NCBI RefSeq assembly: GCF_000968015.1
Contig: NZ_LACH01000016.1
Span: forward strand, 1 to 64,000
Origin: Pseudomonas fluorescens
Lineage (GTDB): Bacteria; Pseudomonadota; Gammaproteobacteria; Pseudomonadales; Pseudomonadaceae
Direction of reading: 5' to 3'
DNA length: 64,000 bases
Shown here: one piece after another, positions 1-8,983 of the stretch
Layout of the letters: each line of letters opens with the position of its first letter
How positions within the stretch are numbered: position 1 is the stretch's first letter
Notes under the pieces: model-generated
The model's input: only the letters and a program-made list of their open reading frames with translations
Told to the model about the DNA's origin: nothing
Databases searched by the model: none
Translations under genes and position numbers: made by a program

Positions 1-25
1 CCGTAGCAGGAAGGCTATTTACCCC

Positions 26-165
26 TGTAGCAGCTGTCGAGTCTGCGAGGCTGCGTTCGGCTGCGCAGCAGTCGTGAAATCAGGCAATGCGGTTCTTCAG
101 GACTACCTCGCGGCCAGGTTTTACGACTGCTGCGCAGCCGAACGCAGCCTTCGGCAGCTGCTACA
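26..165. repeat. long imperfect inverted repeat (gtagcagctg family)
   Basis: Two arms of about 50 bases, roughly 26-78 and 113-165, are near-perfect reverse complements. Both begin or end in TGTAGCAGCTG and share the core GGCTGCGTTCGGCTGCGCAG. The loop is about 35 bases. The same outer core recurs at 24392-24443 and, as gtaggagctg, at 37.9, 41.9, 46.5 and 54.4 kb, so this is a dispersed hairpin family. It fills most of the 386-base stretch before the first gene. I see nothing else convincing in 166-386 apart from what must be the promoter of the MFS gene. Confidence 0.85.
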
Positions 166-386
166 CGGACTGCGTTATGACTTAACTGGCTGGCATTACC
201 CCTGGGGCTTCTCGATTCATTTGGGTTTAACCAACTGTCAGTGCGCGCTTTCACTAGTGATCTTCGTCGACAAGGTATCCGGCGCCTCAACAACAAGCAC
301 TCGCGTAACCATCGCCAGCAGGCGGCATAAACCGGTACTCTCGCGCCCTCCCTCTATCGACGACGTTTGCCCATCGAGACTGAACA

Positions 387-1628
387 ATGCCCCACGGAGC
401 CATCTTCCAGGGTTCGAGCGTCAGAATCCTGATTTATCTACTGTTCGTGATCCAGCTCGTCTCCATGGGCGCGATGGAAATGAGCGGTCCGTTCTGGCCG
501 GTGTACCTGCGTGGGCTGACCGACTCGGAATCGCTGTTCAGCTTCGCCTGCATCGCGGTCTACGTCGGCCCGATGCTGGGGATTATGCTGACCAGCGCTT
601 TCTGGGGCCGTATCGGCGACCGCCATGGCCACAAGCTGATGATGATCCGTGCGCTCGCCGGTTTGTCGTTGACTCAGCTTGCGCTGGCACTGTGCAGCGA
701 CATCTGGGTGATCCTGATCCTGCGCTTTTTGCAGGGCGCGTTTGCCGGCTACATCGCACCGGCCCAAGCCTACGGTGTCAGCATCGAAGCCCCTTCGCGG
801 CGGGCACGCCTGTTTGCCCTCCTGCAGATCTCGACCAACGTCGGTTCGTTGCTCGGCGCGGTGGTCGGCGGGTTGATTCTCGATTATGCGACGTTCTTCT
901 GGATCAACATCATTGCCTCGGCACTGTGTGCGGTGTGCACCGTGGTAGCGGCGGTGACGTTGCCGGATGTACCACCGGTGAAGAAAACGCTGAAGGTGGA
1001 TGCTACGCAAGTCAGTCGGCCACGCAGCCTCTGGCAGGGTTCACCGTTGCCGTCGCTGCTGGGTGTGATGGGGATTTTGCTGTTGGCGCGGATGCTTCCG
1101 CAGACCTCGTTTTCGCTGTATGTCAGCTCGGTGTTCGAGGTCAGCCATTCGGTCGTGGGCCTGTGCTACGGCTTGCTGGCCCTGGGCTTCATCATGTCGG
1201 CGACGCCGTGGTCGAGGTACTTCGAACACCGTACCCGGCAGGAAACCCTGCACCGTATCACCTACATCGTCATCGGCTGTATTGGCCTGACGGCCCTGGC
1301 CGGCATCACCCGAAACACGGTGGTGTTTGTGATTGCCTACTTCCTTTGGGGCGTGCTGCTGGGCGCAACGACGCCGGTGCTGATGGCACTGATTTCTAAA
1401 ACGGTCGACAGTTCGCAGCAGGGTCACGTGCTGGGAATTGCTCAAGGCACCGCTCAATTTGCCTCCATTGCCGGCATCTCGGCCGGCGGTTTGCTGAGCC
1501 AGGTCTATGGATTGCCGTACATCTACCTGTTCGTTTGCCTGGCTTATGGGGTTGCACTGATCCCCATCGTCGCGCTGCGTTATCGACCGGTGATCATGCC
1601 CGCGAGCGATCCGTCTCCCGGCGACTGA
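387..1628 (+). CDS. MFS transporter (MdtG/EntS-like efflux protein)
   Basis: A 413-residue major facilitator with about twelve hydrophobic segments. The loop after helix 2 carries the MFS signature WGRIGDRHGHKLMMIRA (about residues 72-88), and helix 5 has a typical GSLLGAVVGG. Length and motifs match drug:proton antiporter families such as MdtG. The ATG at 387 puts a complete first membrane helix just after the N-terminus, but its ribosome site is weak, so the start is less sure than the rest. It sits immediately upstream of a siderophore uptake operon. Some MFS proteins in such places export siderophores or recycle them from the periplasm, and that role is an inference from position only. 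The substrate cannot be read from the sequence. Confidence 0.85.
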   Translation: MPHGAIFQGSSVRILIYLLFVIQLVSMGAMEMSGPFWPVYLRGLTDSESLFSFACIAVYVGPMLGIMLTSAFWGRIGDRHGHKLMMIRALAGLSLTQLALALCSDIWVILILRFLQGAFAGYIAPAQAYGVSIEAPSRRARLFALLQISTNVGSLLGAVVGGLILDYATFFWINIIASALCAVCTVVAAVTLPDVPPVKKTLKVDATQVSRPRSLWQGSPLPSLLGVMGILLLARMLPQTSFSLYVSSVFEVSHSVVGLCYGLLALGFIMSATPWSRYFEHRTRQETLHRITYIVIGCIGLTALAGITRNTVVFVIAYFLWGVLLGATTPVLMALISKTVDSSQQGHVLGIAQGTAQFASIAGISAGGLLSQVYGLPYIYLFVCLAYGVALIPIVALRYRPVIMPASDPSPGD

Positions 1629-1671
1629 TCAAGCAGTATCTTCTTGCGTCGCTAGTTCACTGTCATCTAGT

Positions 1672-1690
1672 ATTGGGAATACTTCTCAAT
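1672..1690 (+). promoter_or_regulatory. putative Fur box before the ECF sigma gene
   Basis: ATTGGGAAT-A-CTTCTCAAT is an imperfect palindrome in 7-1-7 form. Its inner bases TGGGAAT/CTTCTCA resemble the pseudomonad Fur site TGAGAAT-N-ATTCTCA. It lies 19 bases before the ATG of a FecI-type sigma factor, the expected place for iron repression of such a gene. A further ATTATCA half-site lies at about 1699-1705. No footprint is implied; this is a motif reading. Confidence 0.5.
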
Positions 1691-1708
1691 CGCTAAAAAT
1701 TATCATCC

Positions 1709-2224
1709 ATGAGCGCTACCCTGCCCGCTTCCCCCGACAATCATCTGCGCGCGATCGAGGCCCTTTACAGCGGCCATCATGGCTGGCTGTATGCCACGCT
1801 GCGCAAAAAACTGGGTAACGCCATGGATGCGGCGGACCTGGCGCAGGACACCTTCACCCGCATACTCGCCTCCCAGGTTGCCGTCATCGAACAGCCCCGG
1901 GCTTACTTGAGTTGTGTGGCGAAGGGCATTCTCGTCAATTGGTACCAGCGCAAGGCGCTCGAACGCGCCTACCTCGATGCGCTCGCGCTGCTGCCCGCCC
2001 CCGAAGTGCCTTCGCCCGAACACCGTTTCATGGTGCTGGAAACCCTGCACGAAATCGACGCAATGCTCGATGCCCTTCCCGCGCTGGTCAAACGCGCGTT
2101 CCTGCTATCACAGATCGGCGGGCTGAAATACGAGGACATTGCCGCGCAACTGGGCGTATCGCTGATCACGATCAAGCGCTACATGAAGCAAGCCTTCGTG
2201 CAATGCCTGATGCTGGTGGAATGA
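1709..2224 (+). CDS. FecI-type ECF RNA polymerase sigma factor
   Basis: A 171-residue iron-starvation sigma factor. Region 2 is visible as ...DAADLAQDTFTRIL (about residues 40-53), the LAQDTF motif typical of the FecI/PvdS/FpvI group, and region 4 as YEDIAAQLGVSLITIKRYMKQA near the C-terminus. It should direct polymerase to the promoter of the downstream receptor when the cognate siderophore binds outside the cell. The stop codon is followed directly by the ATG of the FecR gene, with no gap, so the two are translationally coupled. The Fur-like palindrome upstream suggests iron repression. The partner receptor is almost certainly the one at 3304, because that protein has a signalling domain. 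Confidence 0.92.
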   Translation: MSATLPASPDNHLRAIEALYSGHHGWLYATLRKKLGNAMDAADLAQDTFTRILASQVAVIEQPRAYLSCVAKGILVNWYQRKALERAYLDALALLPAPEVPSPEHRFMVLETLHEIDAMLDALPALVKRAFLLSQIGGLKYEDIAAQLGVSLITIKRYMKQAFVQCLMLVE

Positions 2225-3202
2225 ATGTCGACTCACCGCAGTGACGCGCAGATTGATCCCCAAGTGCTCGACGAAGCCGCCGAATGGCTGATGCGTCTGA
2301 GCGAAGGCGATCTTGACGAAACCCAGCGTGCCGAATGGGAATGCTGGCGTGTCAGCAGCCCCGAGCGTCATCGCGCCTGGGGCCGCGCACAGTTGCTGCA
2401 AAGTAAACTCGGCGGGCTGCCACCGTCCTTGGCGATGTCGGCGCTCGATCGTCCAGGCAATCCGGATCGCCGTATCGCCCTGGGCAAACTGGCGATGATT
2501 CTGGCCGTCCTGCCCGCCAGTTGGGGCAGTTGGAAACTGGTGGAATCGCAGCAATGGTCGGCCGACTACCGGACCGCCCTTGGCCAGCGTCGCGAGCTGA
2601 ACCTGGCCGACGGTTCGCAGATCACCCTGAACACCGACACCGCCATCGATGTGCTGTTCGACGCCCATCAGCGGCTGATCAACTTGCGCGAAGGTGAAAT
2701 CCTGGTGCAAACCGCGCCAGATGCAATGCCTCAGGCTCGGCCCTTTCTGGTCAGCACGCGTCAGGGGCGAATGCAGGCATTGGGCACACGGTTTATCGTT
2801 CGCGAGCAGCAACCTCGCACGCACCTCGCCGTACTGGAAGGCGCGGTCAGGGTTCAATTACCCGATGGCAACCGCGTGCCGCCATTGATCGTAAACGCCG
2901 GGCAACGCACCGACTTTTCATCGCAAGCCTTTGGCCCGTTGAACCCGGTGGATCGCTCCGTCAGCGCCTGGGCCCAAGGCATGCTGATGGCTGACAACCT
3001 GCGTCTGGCCGACTTCGCCGCCGAACTGACGCGTTATCGCAGAGGCTTCGTACGTGTCGATCCGGCGATTGCCGAACTGCGCATTTCCGGCGCATTCCCG
3101 ATCAGCGATACCCAACGCACGTTGAACATGCTGGTGCAAACCTACCCGGTGATCGCCACCGGCCATTTGAGCGGTTATTGGGTGACGCTCTCCCCCGCCT
3201 GA
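2225..3202 (+). CDS. FecR-family anti-sigma/sigma regulator
   Basis: A 325-residue inner-membrane regulator that links the receptor signal to the ECF sigma factor. The N-terminal cytoplasmic part has the DUF4880 pattern (EAAEWLMRLSEGDLDE...ERHRAW, about residues 17-60). A single hydrophobic stretch, LAMILAVLPASWGSW, at about residues 88-102 is the likely membrane anchor. The FecR domain follows (DGSQITLNTDTAIDV; LREGEILVQ; GTRFIVRE). The C-terminal end resembles the STN-like part that contacts the receptor. It starts at the base after the sigma gene stop. In the Fec/Pup/Fpv systems, binding of the receptor signalling domain releases or activates the sigma factor through this protein. The substrate is unknown. 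Confidence 0.92.
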   Translation: MSTHRSDAQIDPQVLDEAAEWLMRLSEGDLDETQRAEWECWRVSSPERHRAWGRAQLLQSKLGGLPPSLAMSALDRPGNPDRRIALGKLAMILAVLPASWGSWKLVESQQWSADYRTALGQRRELNLADGSQITLNTDTAIDVLFDAHQRLINLREGEILVQTAPDAMPQARPFLVSTRQGRMQALGTRFIVREQQPRTHLAVLEGAVRVQLPDGNRVPPLIVNAGQRTDFSSQAFGPLNPVDRSVSAWAQGMLMADNLRLADFAAELTRYRRGFVRVDPAIAELRISGAFPISDTQRTLNMLVQTYPVIATGHLSGYWVTLSPA

Positions 3203-3303
3203 ACCCCGCGCAAAAAAAGTTGCTGCGAGGGTGATACTTTTTTTGATCTCGACTGGCAAGGAAAGGAAGAACTTCTCAACCTCGTCGAAAGGGTCATCAC
3301 TCC
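3203..3303 (+). promoter_or_regulatory. likely ECF-dependent promoter of the TonB receptor gene
   Basis: The 101 bases between the FecR stop and the receptor ATG hold an A-run (CAAAAAAAGTTG), then GTGATAC and a T-run followed by GATCTCGACTGGCAAGG. Receptor genes controlled by FecI-like sigma factors normally have their own promoter in this position, and the layout fits. I cannot assign -35 and -10 elements with confidence, because these motifs differ between sigma subtypes. Confidence 0.35.
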
Positions 3304-5733
3304 ATGCTCGCTGCACGACCTCCGCGTTCGGATCGCTCACTCAAGCTGGCTGTCCGCAGCGCGTTGCTAAGCCTTGCCCTGACCGGCGCCGCCAGCCCCT
3401 TTGCCTGCGCCGCTGCGCCAGCTCAACTGGACACCACCGCTACCCGCGCTTACAACATTGCCCCCGGTCCGCTGGGGTCGACCTTGTCGAGATTTGCTGT
3501 GGAAGCCGGCATTGCGCTGTCGTTTCAGCCGGCGATGACCGAAGGCCTGAGCAGTCCGGGACTTTCCGGCACCTACTCGACCCAGGAAGCTATCAGCCGA
3601 TTGCTGGCCGGCAGCGGCCTGGACATGGTTTTGCGCAGTGACGGCAGTTACACCCTGGCGCCGCGCCCGGCCGACAGTGCCGACCTGACCCTTGCCGAAA
3701 CCACGGTCAACGGTATCGACGCACGGAGCGACAGCTTGCCACCGGTGTACCCGGGTGGTCAGATTGCCCGCGGCGGGCGCCTCGGCATGTTGGGCAACAA
3801 GGATGTGATGGACGCGCCGTTCAGCGTGAGCAACTACACCTCGGCGCTGATGAAAGATCTGCAAGCGGTCACCGTGGCCGACGTGCTGGAGCGCGATTCC
3901 TCGGTACGCTCCACGGGCCAGACCGGTGGCATTGTCGATTCCTTCTTCATCCGCGGCTTCCCGGTGGGTGAAGGCAACCTCGGTGAACTGGCGTTCGACG
4001 GCGTCTACGGCGTCGCCCCCAACTACCGGGTGTTTACCGAATACGCCGAGCGCATCGAAGTGATCAAGGGCCCCGGTGCCCTGCTCTACGGCATGTCGCC
4101 GAACAGCGGCGTGGGTGGCGTGATCAACGTGGTGCCCAAGCGCTCCCTCGACGAAGACCTGACCCGGTTCACCGCCAGTTACGCCATGGACTCACAGATC
4201 GGCGGCCACCTCGACGTCAGTCGGCGCTTCGGTGAGGGGCGCCAGTTTGGCGTGCGCATCAACGGCAGCACCCAGCAAGGTGACACAGCCATCGACGATC
4301 AATCCCGGGATGTCGATATCGGCGCCATCTCGCTGGACTATCAGGGTGAGCGCCTGCGAACCACGCTGGACCTGATCAGCCAGAAAGAAGAGTTCGACGC
4401 TGCCTCCCGGCCGTTCCTTATTGCGTCAGGGCTGGAGGTGCCTTCCGCCGCCAACGGCCGAACCAACGTGAGCCAGGACTGGGGCTGGTCCGAAACCCGC
4501 GACAAGTCGGCGTTGCTCGGTGCCGAATACGACCTCAACGACGCCCTGACCGTGTTCGCCCATGCTGGCGGCGGCAAGTCGGACGTCTCGCGGATGTCCG
4601 ACCAGACCCCAACCATCCTCAACGCTGCCGGCGACACGTCCTCGATCCCCGGTTATTACAAATTCGAAGTCGAACGCTACACCGTCGATGCCGGCGCGCG
4701 CCTGCGCTTCGACACCGGACCGATCAGCCACAGCACCACGCTGCAAGTCACCCGTTACCGCGATGAGTTGTCTCGCGGCATCATTTCCGGCCCGGCTGTA
4801 CGATCGAATATTTACCACCCGATCGACCGTCCAAAACCGTCCATCGCCACGCCGGATGCGTTGAAAGTGTCCGAGACCGAGTTGTCCGGTGTGGCCCTGG
4901 CCGACACCCTTTCGGTGCTGGACGAGCGCTTGCAGGTCACCCTCGGCTTACGCAAACAGAACATCGAGTCCGATAACTTCAACGCGGCCGGCGCGGTCAC
5001 CACTTCATACGATAAGAGCGAGACAACGCCGCTGTTCGGTGTCGTCGTCAAACCCTGGGACCATGTGTCGTTCTACTACAACTACATCGAAGGCTTGAGC
5101 AAAGGCGACATCGCGCCGGCCACGGCCTCGAACTCGGGCGAGATCTTCGCGCCCTACATCTCCCGGCAACAGGAGGTCGGAGTCAAAGTCGACTACGGCA
5201 CTTTCACCTCCACGCTCGCTCTGTTCCAGATCAAAAAACCCAGCGGCGAACTGGCTGCCGGGGTGTTCTCGGTACAGGGCGAGCAACGCAACCGCGGCGT
5301 GGAGCTGAACGTGTTTGGCGAGATCGCCCAAGGCACGCGCCTGCTCGGTGGCGTGACCCTGCTCGACGCCGAACTGACCAAAACCGGTGTTGCCGCCAAC
5401 CGTGGCAATAAACCGGTCGGCGTACCCGAAGTCCAGGCCAACCTCTGGGCCGAGTGGGATACCCCGTGGATCGAAGGTTTTACCTTGACCGGCGGCGCGA
5501 TCTACACCGGCAGTCAGTACATCAATCAGGCCAATACCCAGGAACTCGACCCGTGGACGCGTTTCGATGTCGGCGCGCGGTATGCCACGCGCATCGCGGA
5601 CCGACCGACCACCTTCCGGGCAACGGTGCAGAACGTTTTAGACCGGGAATACTGGTCCGGCGTCGCGTCCTACGGTGCCTTCTCCCAAGGCTCGCCGCGC
5701 ACCCTGCAACTGTCGGCCACCGTCGATTTCTGA
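3304..5733 (+). CDS. TonB-dependent siderophore receptor with N-terminal signalling domain
   Basis: An 809-residue outer-membrane receptor. It has a signal peptide rich in Ala/Leu (about residues 1-35, ending near ACAAAPAQ). An STN signalling domain follows (YNIAPGPLGSTLSRFAVEAGI... to SDGSYTLAPR, about residues 48-120), then a TonB-box-like TLAETTVNG, a plug domain (PFSVSNYTSALMKDLQAVTV...FIRGFP...IEVIKGPGALLYG) and a beta barrel ending in TVDF with the terminal Phe expected of outer-membrane proteins. The domain order is that of FecA, FpvA and PupB, which signal through FecR to the sigma factor, and both partners lie just upstream. Family FhuE/FpvA-like; the ligand is probably a ferric siderophore made by another organism, since no siderophore synthesis genes are nearby. 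Confidence 0.93.
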   Translation: MLAARPPRSDRSLKLAVRSALLSLALTGAASPFACAAAPAQLDTTATRAYNIAPGPLGSTLSRFAVEAGIALSFQPAMTEGLSSPGLSGTYSTQEAISRLLAGSGLDMVLRSDGSYTLAPRPADSADLTLAETTVNGIDARSDSLPPVYPGGQIARGGRLGMLGNKDVMDAPFSVSNYTSALMKDLQAVTVADVLERDSSVRSTGQTGGIVDSFFIRGFPVGEGNLGELAFDGVYGVAPNYRVFTEYAERIEVIKGPGALLYGMSPNSGVGGVINVVPKRSLDEDLTRFTASYAMDSQIGGHLDVSRRFGEGRQFGVRINGSTQQGDTAIDDQSRDVDIGAISLDYQGERLRTTLDLISQKEEFDAASRPFLIASGLEVPSAANGRTNVSQDWGWSETRDKSALLGAEYDLNDALTVFAHAGGGKSDVSRMSDQTPTILNAAGDTSSIPGYYKFEVERYTVDAGARLRFDTGPISHSTTLQVTRYRDELSRGIISGPAVRSNIYHPIDRPKPSIATPDALKVSETELSGVALADTLSVLDERLQVTLGLRKQNIESDNFNAAGAVTTSYDKSETTPLFGVVVKPWDHVSFYYNYIEGLSKGDIAPATASNSGEIFAPYISRQQEVGVKVDYGTFTSTLALFQIKKPSGELAAGVFSVQGEQRNRGVELNVFGEIAQGTRLLGGVTLLDAELTKTGVAANRGNKPVGVPEVQANLWAEWDTPWIEGFTLTGGAIYTGSQYINQANTQELDPWTRFDVGARYATRIADRPTTFRATVQNVLDREYWSGVASYGAFSQGSPRTLQLSATVDF

Positions 5734-5746
5734 AACGTTCAGCCCC

Positions 5747-5770
5747 GGGCAACGGCCTGAGCCGTTGCCC
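5747..5770 (+). other. perfect intercistronic hairpin
   Basis: GGGCAACGGC, loop CTGA, GCCGTTGCCC: a perfect 10-pair GC-rich stem starting 14 bases after the receptor stop. There is no T-run after it, so it is not a standard intrinsic terminator. In this position it may protect the 3' end of the receptor message or lower read-through into the periplasmic binding protein gene. Confidence 0.6.
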
Positions 5771-5798
5771 TGTCTGGCTTCCTGCAAAGGTTTCAACC

Positions 5799-6980
5799 AT
5801 GGCTTCTGTTCTTCGACGCCGCCACGCCTTCACGGCCCTGCTATTGGCAGGGTTTCTCGGCGTGGCGTTGTTTTGTCTGGCACCGCACACCGCATTTGCG
5901 GCCGATCAGGATCCTGCTGCGGTCACGGTGACCGATCTGCTGGGACGCAAGGTCAAGGTCCACCTCCCGGTCAGGCGCGTGATTCTCGGCGAAGGCCGTC
6001 AGTTGTATCTGGTCGCCGCGCTGGATACGCAAAACCCCATCGAACGCATCGTCGGTTGGCGCAAGGACTTGATTCAGTCCGACCCGGACACCTACGGCGC
6101 CTACCTGCGCAAATTCCCGGACATCGCGAAGATCCCAACCTTTGGCGGCTTTGAAGACGGCACGTTCGACATCGAGCAAGCCATCTCCCAACAGCCGGAC
6201 GTGATCATCCTCAACATCGAAGCGCAGCACGCCACCGAAGACGCGCGCTACATCGACAAGCTCGATGCGCTAGGCATCCCGGTGGTCTACGTCGACTTTC
6301 GCAACAACCCGATGCAAAACACTGAGCCGACCATGCGCCTGTTCGGCCAGCTGTTTGGCAAAGAAGCACGCGCCGAGGCTTTCATCGACTTTCGTAACCA
6401 ACAGATCCGCCGCGTCACTGACGTGATTGCCGCCAGCAAGCCGTCGCGCCCGAATGTATTCATCGAACGCATCGGCGGTTACACCGACGATTGCTGCCTG
6501 AGTTTCGGTAACGAGAACTTCGGTCGTTTCGTGGAAATGGCCGGTGGCAACAACATTGCCAAAGGCATCATTCCCAGCACCTTCGGCCAACTGAACCCCG
6601 AACAGGTGATTGTCGCCAATCCCGACCAAGTGGTTGTCACCAGCGCCAATTGGGAAGCCTTTGCGCCGAGTGGTCGCTGGGTCGGCGTCGGACCCGGCGC
6701 GGACCTGACTAACGCCCGAAACAAACTGGCCTGGTACACCCAACGCCCGGCGTATGCCGGGATCAAGGCTCAGGACAACCAGGCCTTTCATGCCATTTGG
6801 CATCAGTTCTACAACAGCCCTTACCAGTTCGTGGCCATCCAGCAACTCGCCAAATGGTTTCACCCGACGCTGTTTGCAGACCTCGATCCCGACGCCTCGT
6901 TTCGTGAACTCCATGAGCGGTTCCTGCCGGTGACTTATGAGTCAGGCTACTTCGTCAGTCTGAAGGAGAGCCATCAATGA
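5799..6980 (+). CDS. iron-siderophore ABC transporter substrate-binding protein
   Basis: A 393-residue periplasmic binding protein of the FecB/TroA-like fold. The start at the ATG of MASVLRRRHAF is chosen because it gives a clean signal peptide (charged N-terminus, hydrophobic ALLLAGFLGVALFCLAP, cleavage after AFA). A longer reading frame upstream would lie inside the receptor gene. The mature part begins VTVTDLLGRKVKVHLPVRRVIL, the typical opening of this family, and includes AISQQPDVIILN and EQVIVANPDQVVVTS. Its stop overlaps the permease start. It should deliver an iron chelate, or a related ligand that has crossed the TonB receptor, to the FecCD permease. Confidence 0.9.
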   Translation: MASVLRRRHAFTALLLAGFLGVALFCLAPHTAFAADQDPAAVTVTDLLGRKVKVHLPVRRVILGEGRQLYLVAALDTQNPIERIVGWRKDLIQSDPDTYGAYLRKFPDIAKIPTFGGFEDGTFDIEQAISQQPDVIILNIEAQHATEDARYIDKLDALGIPVVYVDFRNNPMQNTEPTMRLFGQLFGKEARAEAFIDFRNQQIRRVTDVIAASKPSRPNVFIERIGGYTDDCCLSFGNENFGRFVEMAGGNNIAKGIIPSTFGQLNPEQVIVANPDQVVVTSANWEAFAPSGRWVGVGPGADLTNARNKLAWYTQRPAYAGIKAQDNQAFHAIWHQFYNSPYQFVAIQQLAKWFHPTLFADLDPDASFRELHERFLPVTYESGYFVSLKESHQ

Positions 6981-8038
6981 GTTCCCTGGGTGAAGTACAG
7001 ATCGTGCAGAGCGACACCTACCGTCAACTGGTGCTGCGTAAACGGCTGATCCTCGGTGCGCTCGTGGTGTTGCTGGTGTTCAGCGTGCTGCTCGATCTGG
7101 CCCTGGGCCCGGCCAGCTACAGCCTGAGCGAAGTGCTCGGGGCATTGTTTTCTCCAGATACCGCATCGAAGCAAGTCCGGGTGGTGATGTGGGAAATCCG
7201 CTTGCCGGTGGCCCTGATGGCCGTGGCGGTCGGCGCGGCGTTGTCCCTGGCCGGCGCGCAGATGCAGACGATCCTCAACAACCCGCTCGCCAGCCCCTTC
7301 ACCCTCGGCATTTCCGCCGCCGCCAGTTTTGGCGCGGCGATGGGACTGGCGTTTGGCGTCGCGTTGTTCCCCTTGGCGGCGCAATACATGGTGCCGGTGA
7401 ATGCGTTCATCATGGCGATGCTTTCTGCGCTGCTGATCCACTTCTTGAGCATGCGTCGCGGCGTAACGGCCGAAACCATTGTGCTGCTCGGCATTGCGCT
7501 GGTGTTTACGTTTAATGCGCTGCTGGCGCTGGTGCAGTTTTTCGCCACCGAGCAAGCCGTGGCGGCGGTGGTGTTCTGGACCATGGGCAGCCTGACCAAA
7601 GCCACCTGGCCGAAACTCGGGGTGATCTGTCTGGTGATCCTGATCACCCTGCCGATTTTCGCCAGGCGCGCCTGGGCTTTGACCGCCCTGAGGCTGGGCG
7701 ACGACAAGGCGGCGAGTTTCGGGATCAACGTGCGGCGTTTGCGCTTTCAGACGCTGATCATGGTCAGCCTGCTCGCCTCATTTCCGGTGGCGTTTGTCGG
7801 CACCATCGGCTTTATCGGACTGGTTGGCCCCCACATCGCCCGAATGTTGATCGGTGAAGATCAACGGTTCTTTTTACCGGCCTCGCTGCTGACCGGCTCG
7901 CTGATTCTGTCCGCCAGTTCCGTGGTCAGCAAAACCCTGATCCCGGGCGCGATATTCCCCATTGGCGTGGTTACCTCGCTGATTGGCGTGCCGTTCTTCA
8001 TATCTCTGATCCTCAGCGGGAAGAAAAACTCATGGTGA
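6977..8038 (+). CDS. FecCD-family iron-siderophore ABC permease
   Basis: A 353-residue integral membrane protein with about ten predicted helices. The family hallmark LRLGDDKAASFGINVRRLRF and the coupling region VGTIGFIGLVGPHIARMLIGEDQRFFLPAS are both present (about residues 237-300). The ATG overlaps the stop of the binding-protein gene (ATGA), and the end overlaps the ATPase gene by seven bases, so the three form a coupled transporter set. Only one permease is present, so it probably works as a homodimer like BtuC and FhuB-type systems with a single subunit. The substrate is an iron chelate by context. Confidence 0.92.
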   Translation: MSSLGEVQIVQSDTYRQLVLRKRLILGALVVLLVFSVLLDLALGPASYSLSEVLGALFSPDTASKQVRVVMWEIRLPVALMAVAVGAALSLAGAQMQTILNNPLASPFTLGISAAASFGAAMGLAFGVALFPLAAQYMVPVNAFIMAMLSALLIHFLSMRRGVTAETIVLLGIALVFTFNALLALVQFFATEQAVAAVVFWTMGSLTKATWPKLGVICLVILITLPIFARRAWALTALRLGDDKAASFGINVRRLRFQTLIMVSLLASFPVAFVGTIGFIGLVGPHIARMLIGEDQRFFLPASLLTGSLILSASSVVSKTLIPGAIFPIGVVTSLIGVPFFISLILSGKKNSW

Positions 8039-8787
8039 AGATCCAGCTGGAGAACCTTGGTGCCCACTACGGTCAGCGCCAGATCATTACGGGCGTGACC
8101 ACGACGACGTTTAACGGCGGCCAAGTGGTGGCGGTGGTCGGACCGAATGCGGCGGGCAAGTCGACGCTGTTCAAACGCATGGCCGGGCTGATTGACGGCC
8201 CAGGCCAGGTCAACCTGCAGGACTCGAAAAAAGGCCCTCAGGGAATCAGCTACATGCCTCAGGGCTTGAATGCCAGCGCCCGCCTGACGGTTTACGAGTC
8301 AGTATTGCTGGCGCGCAAACAACTGACGCCAGGCTGGGTTGTCCACGACGATGAGTTGCAGCGGGTGGACCAGATTCTCGGCGCCCTGGGGATCACTGAA
8401 CTATCCTTTCGCAACCTTGGGGAACTGAGCGGCGGCCAGCAACAACTGGTGTCGATCGCCCAAACCCTGGTGCGCGAGCCGGAAATTCTGCTGATGGACG
8501 AACCGACCAGCGCGCTGGACATGCATCGGCAGGTGCAAGTGCTGAACTTCATGCGCGCACTGGCGCGCAGACGCGAAGTCATCGTGTTCATCGCGATCCA
8601 TAACCTGAATCAGGCGCTACGCTTTGCCGATCAGGTATTAGTGATCGCCAATGGCACCAGCCAGGGCAGCGGTCCCAGCGATCAAGTGATTACGGTGAAG
8701 ATGCTGCGCGAAGTCTACGAGGTTGAAGCAAGGATCGAGCAATGCAGCCGTGGACAGCGCCACATTCTGATCGACGACATCGTTTGA
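8032..8787 (+). CDS. iron-siderophore ABC transporter ATP-binding protein
   Basis: A 251-residue ATPase of the FecE/BtuD class. Walker A is GPNAAGKST (about residues 37-45), the ABC signature is [16 protein letters not shown], and Walker B is [12 protein letters not shown]. The final His of the switch region is in IAIHNLNQALRFAD. It overlaps the permease gene by seven bases and ends the first iron operon. It energises import through the FecCD protein at the inner membrane. A 196-base gap then precedes the next iron system, so a separate promoter is likely. Confidence 0.92.
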   Translation: MVKIQLENLGAHYGQRQIITGVTTTTFNGGQVVAVVGPNAAGKSTLFKRMAGLIDGPGQVNLQDSKKGPQGISYMPQGLNASARLTVYESVLLARKQLTPGWVVHDDELQRVDQILGALGITELSFRNLGELSGGQQQLVSIAQTLVREPEILLMDEPTSALDMHRQVQVLNFMRALARRREVIVFIAIHNLNQALRFADQVLVIANGTSQGSGPSDQVITVKMLREVYEVEARIEQCSRGQRHILIDDIV

Positions 8788-8911
8788 TACCCGATCCACC
8801 GCGCAATGGGCTGAGGTGCTGCTAATCTGAATGAAAATGACATGTATTAACGGTTTCTTTAACGTTTTTTTCTCATGTTGTTCTCTACATTCGCTGCAAC
8901 TCAAAACATGC

Positions 8912-8928
8912 CAATGATTCGCATTGTG
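8912..8928 (+). promoter_or_regulatory. putative Fur box before the FbpABC-type operon
   Basis: CAATGATTCGCATTGTG contains AATG-ATTCG-CATT, a palindrome resembling the Fur core AATGATAATCATT. It lies 56 bases before the ATG of the ferric-ion binding protein and downstream of AT-rich sequence (TTAACGGTTTCTTTAACG) that could hold the promoter. Repression by Fur with iron is the expected control for such an operon. This rests on motif similarity alone. Confidence 0.4.
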
Positions 8929-8983
8929 CTACCCGCGAGTCTGCATGCATGACTTCTAAAAAAGAACCGGAGCTGCCCACAGA

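Noticed and set aside
74-1399. A 441-codon plus-strand frame overlapping the first MFS gene
   Set aside because: It runs through a hairpin repeat and out of frame across an intact transporter gene; the product has Arg/Gly/Pro-rich shadow composition and no membrane or domain pattern.
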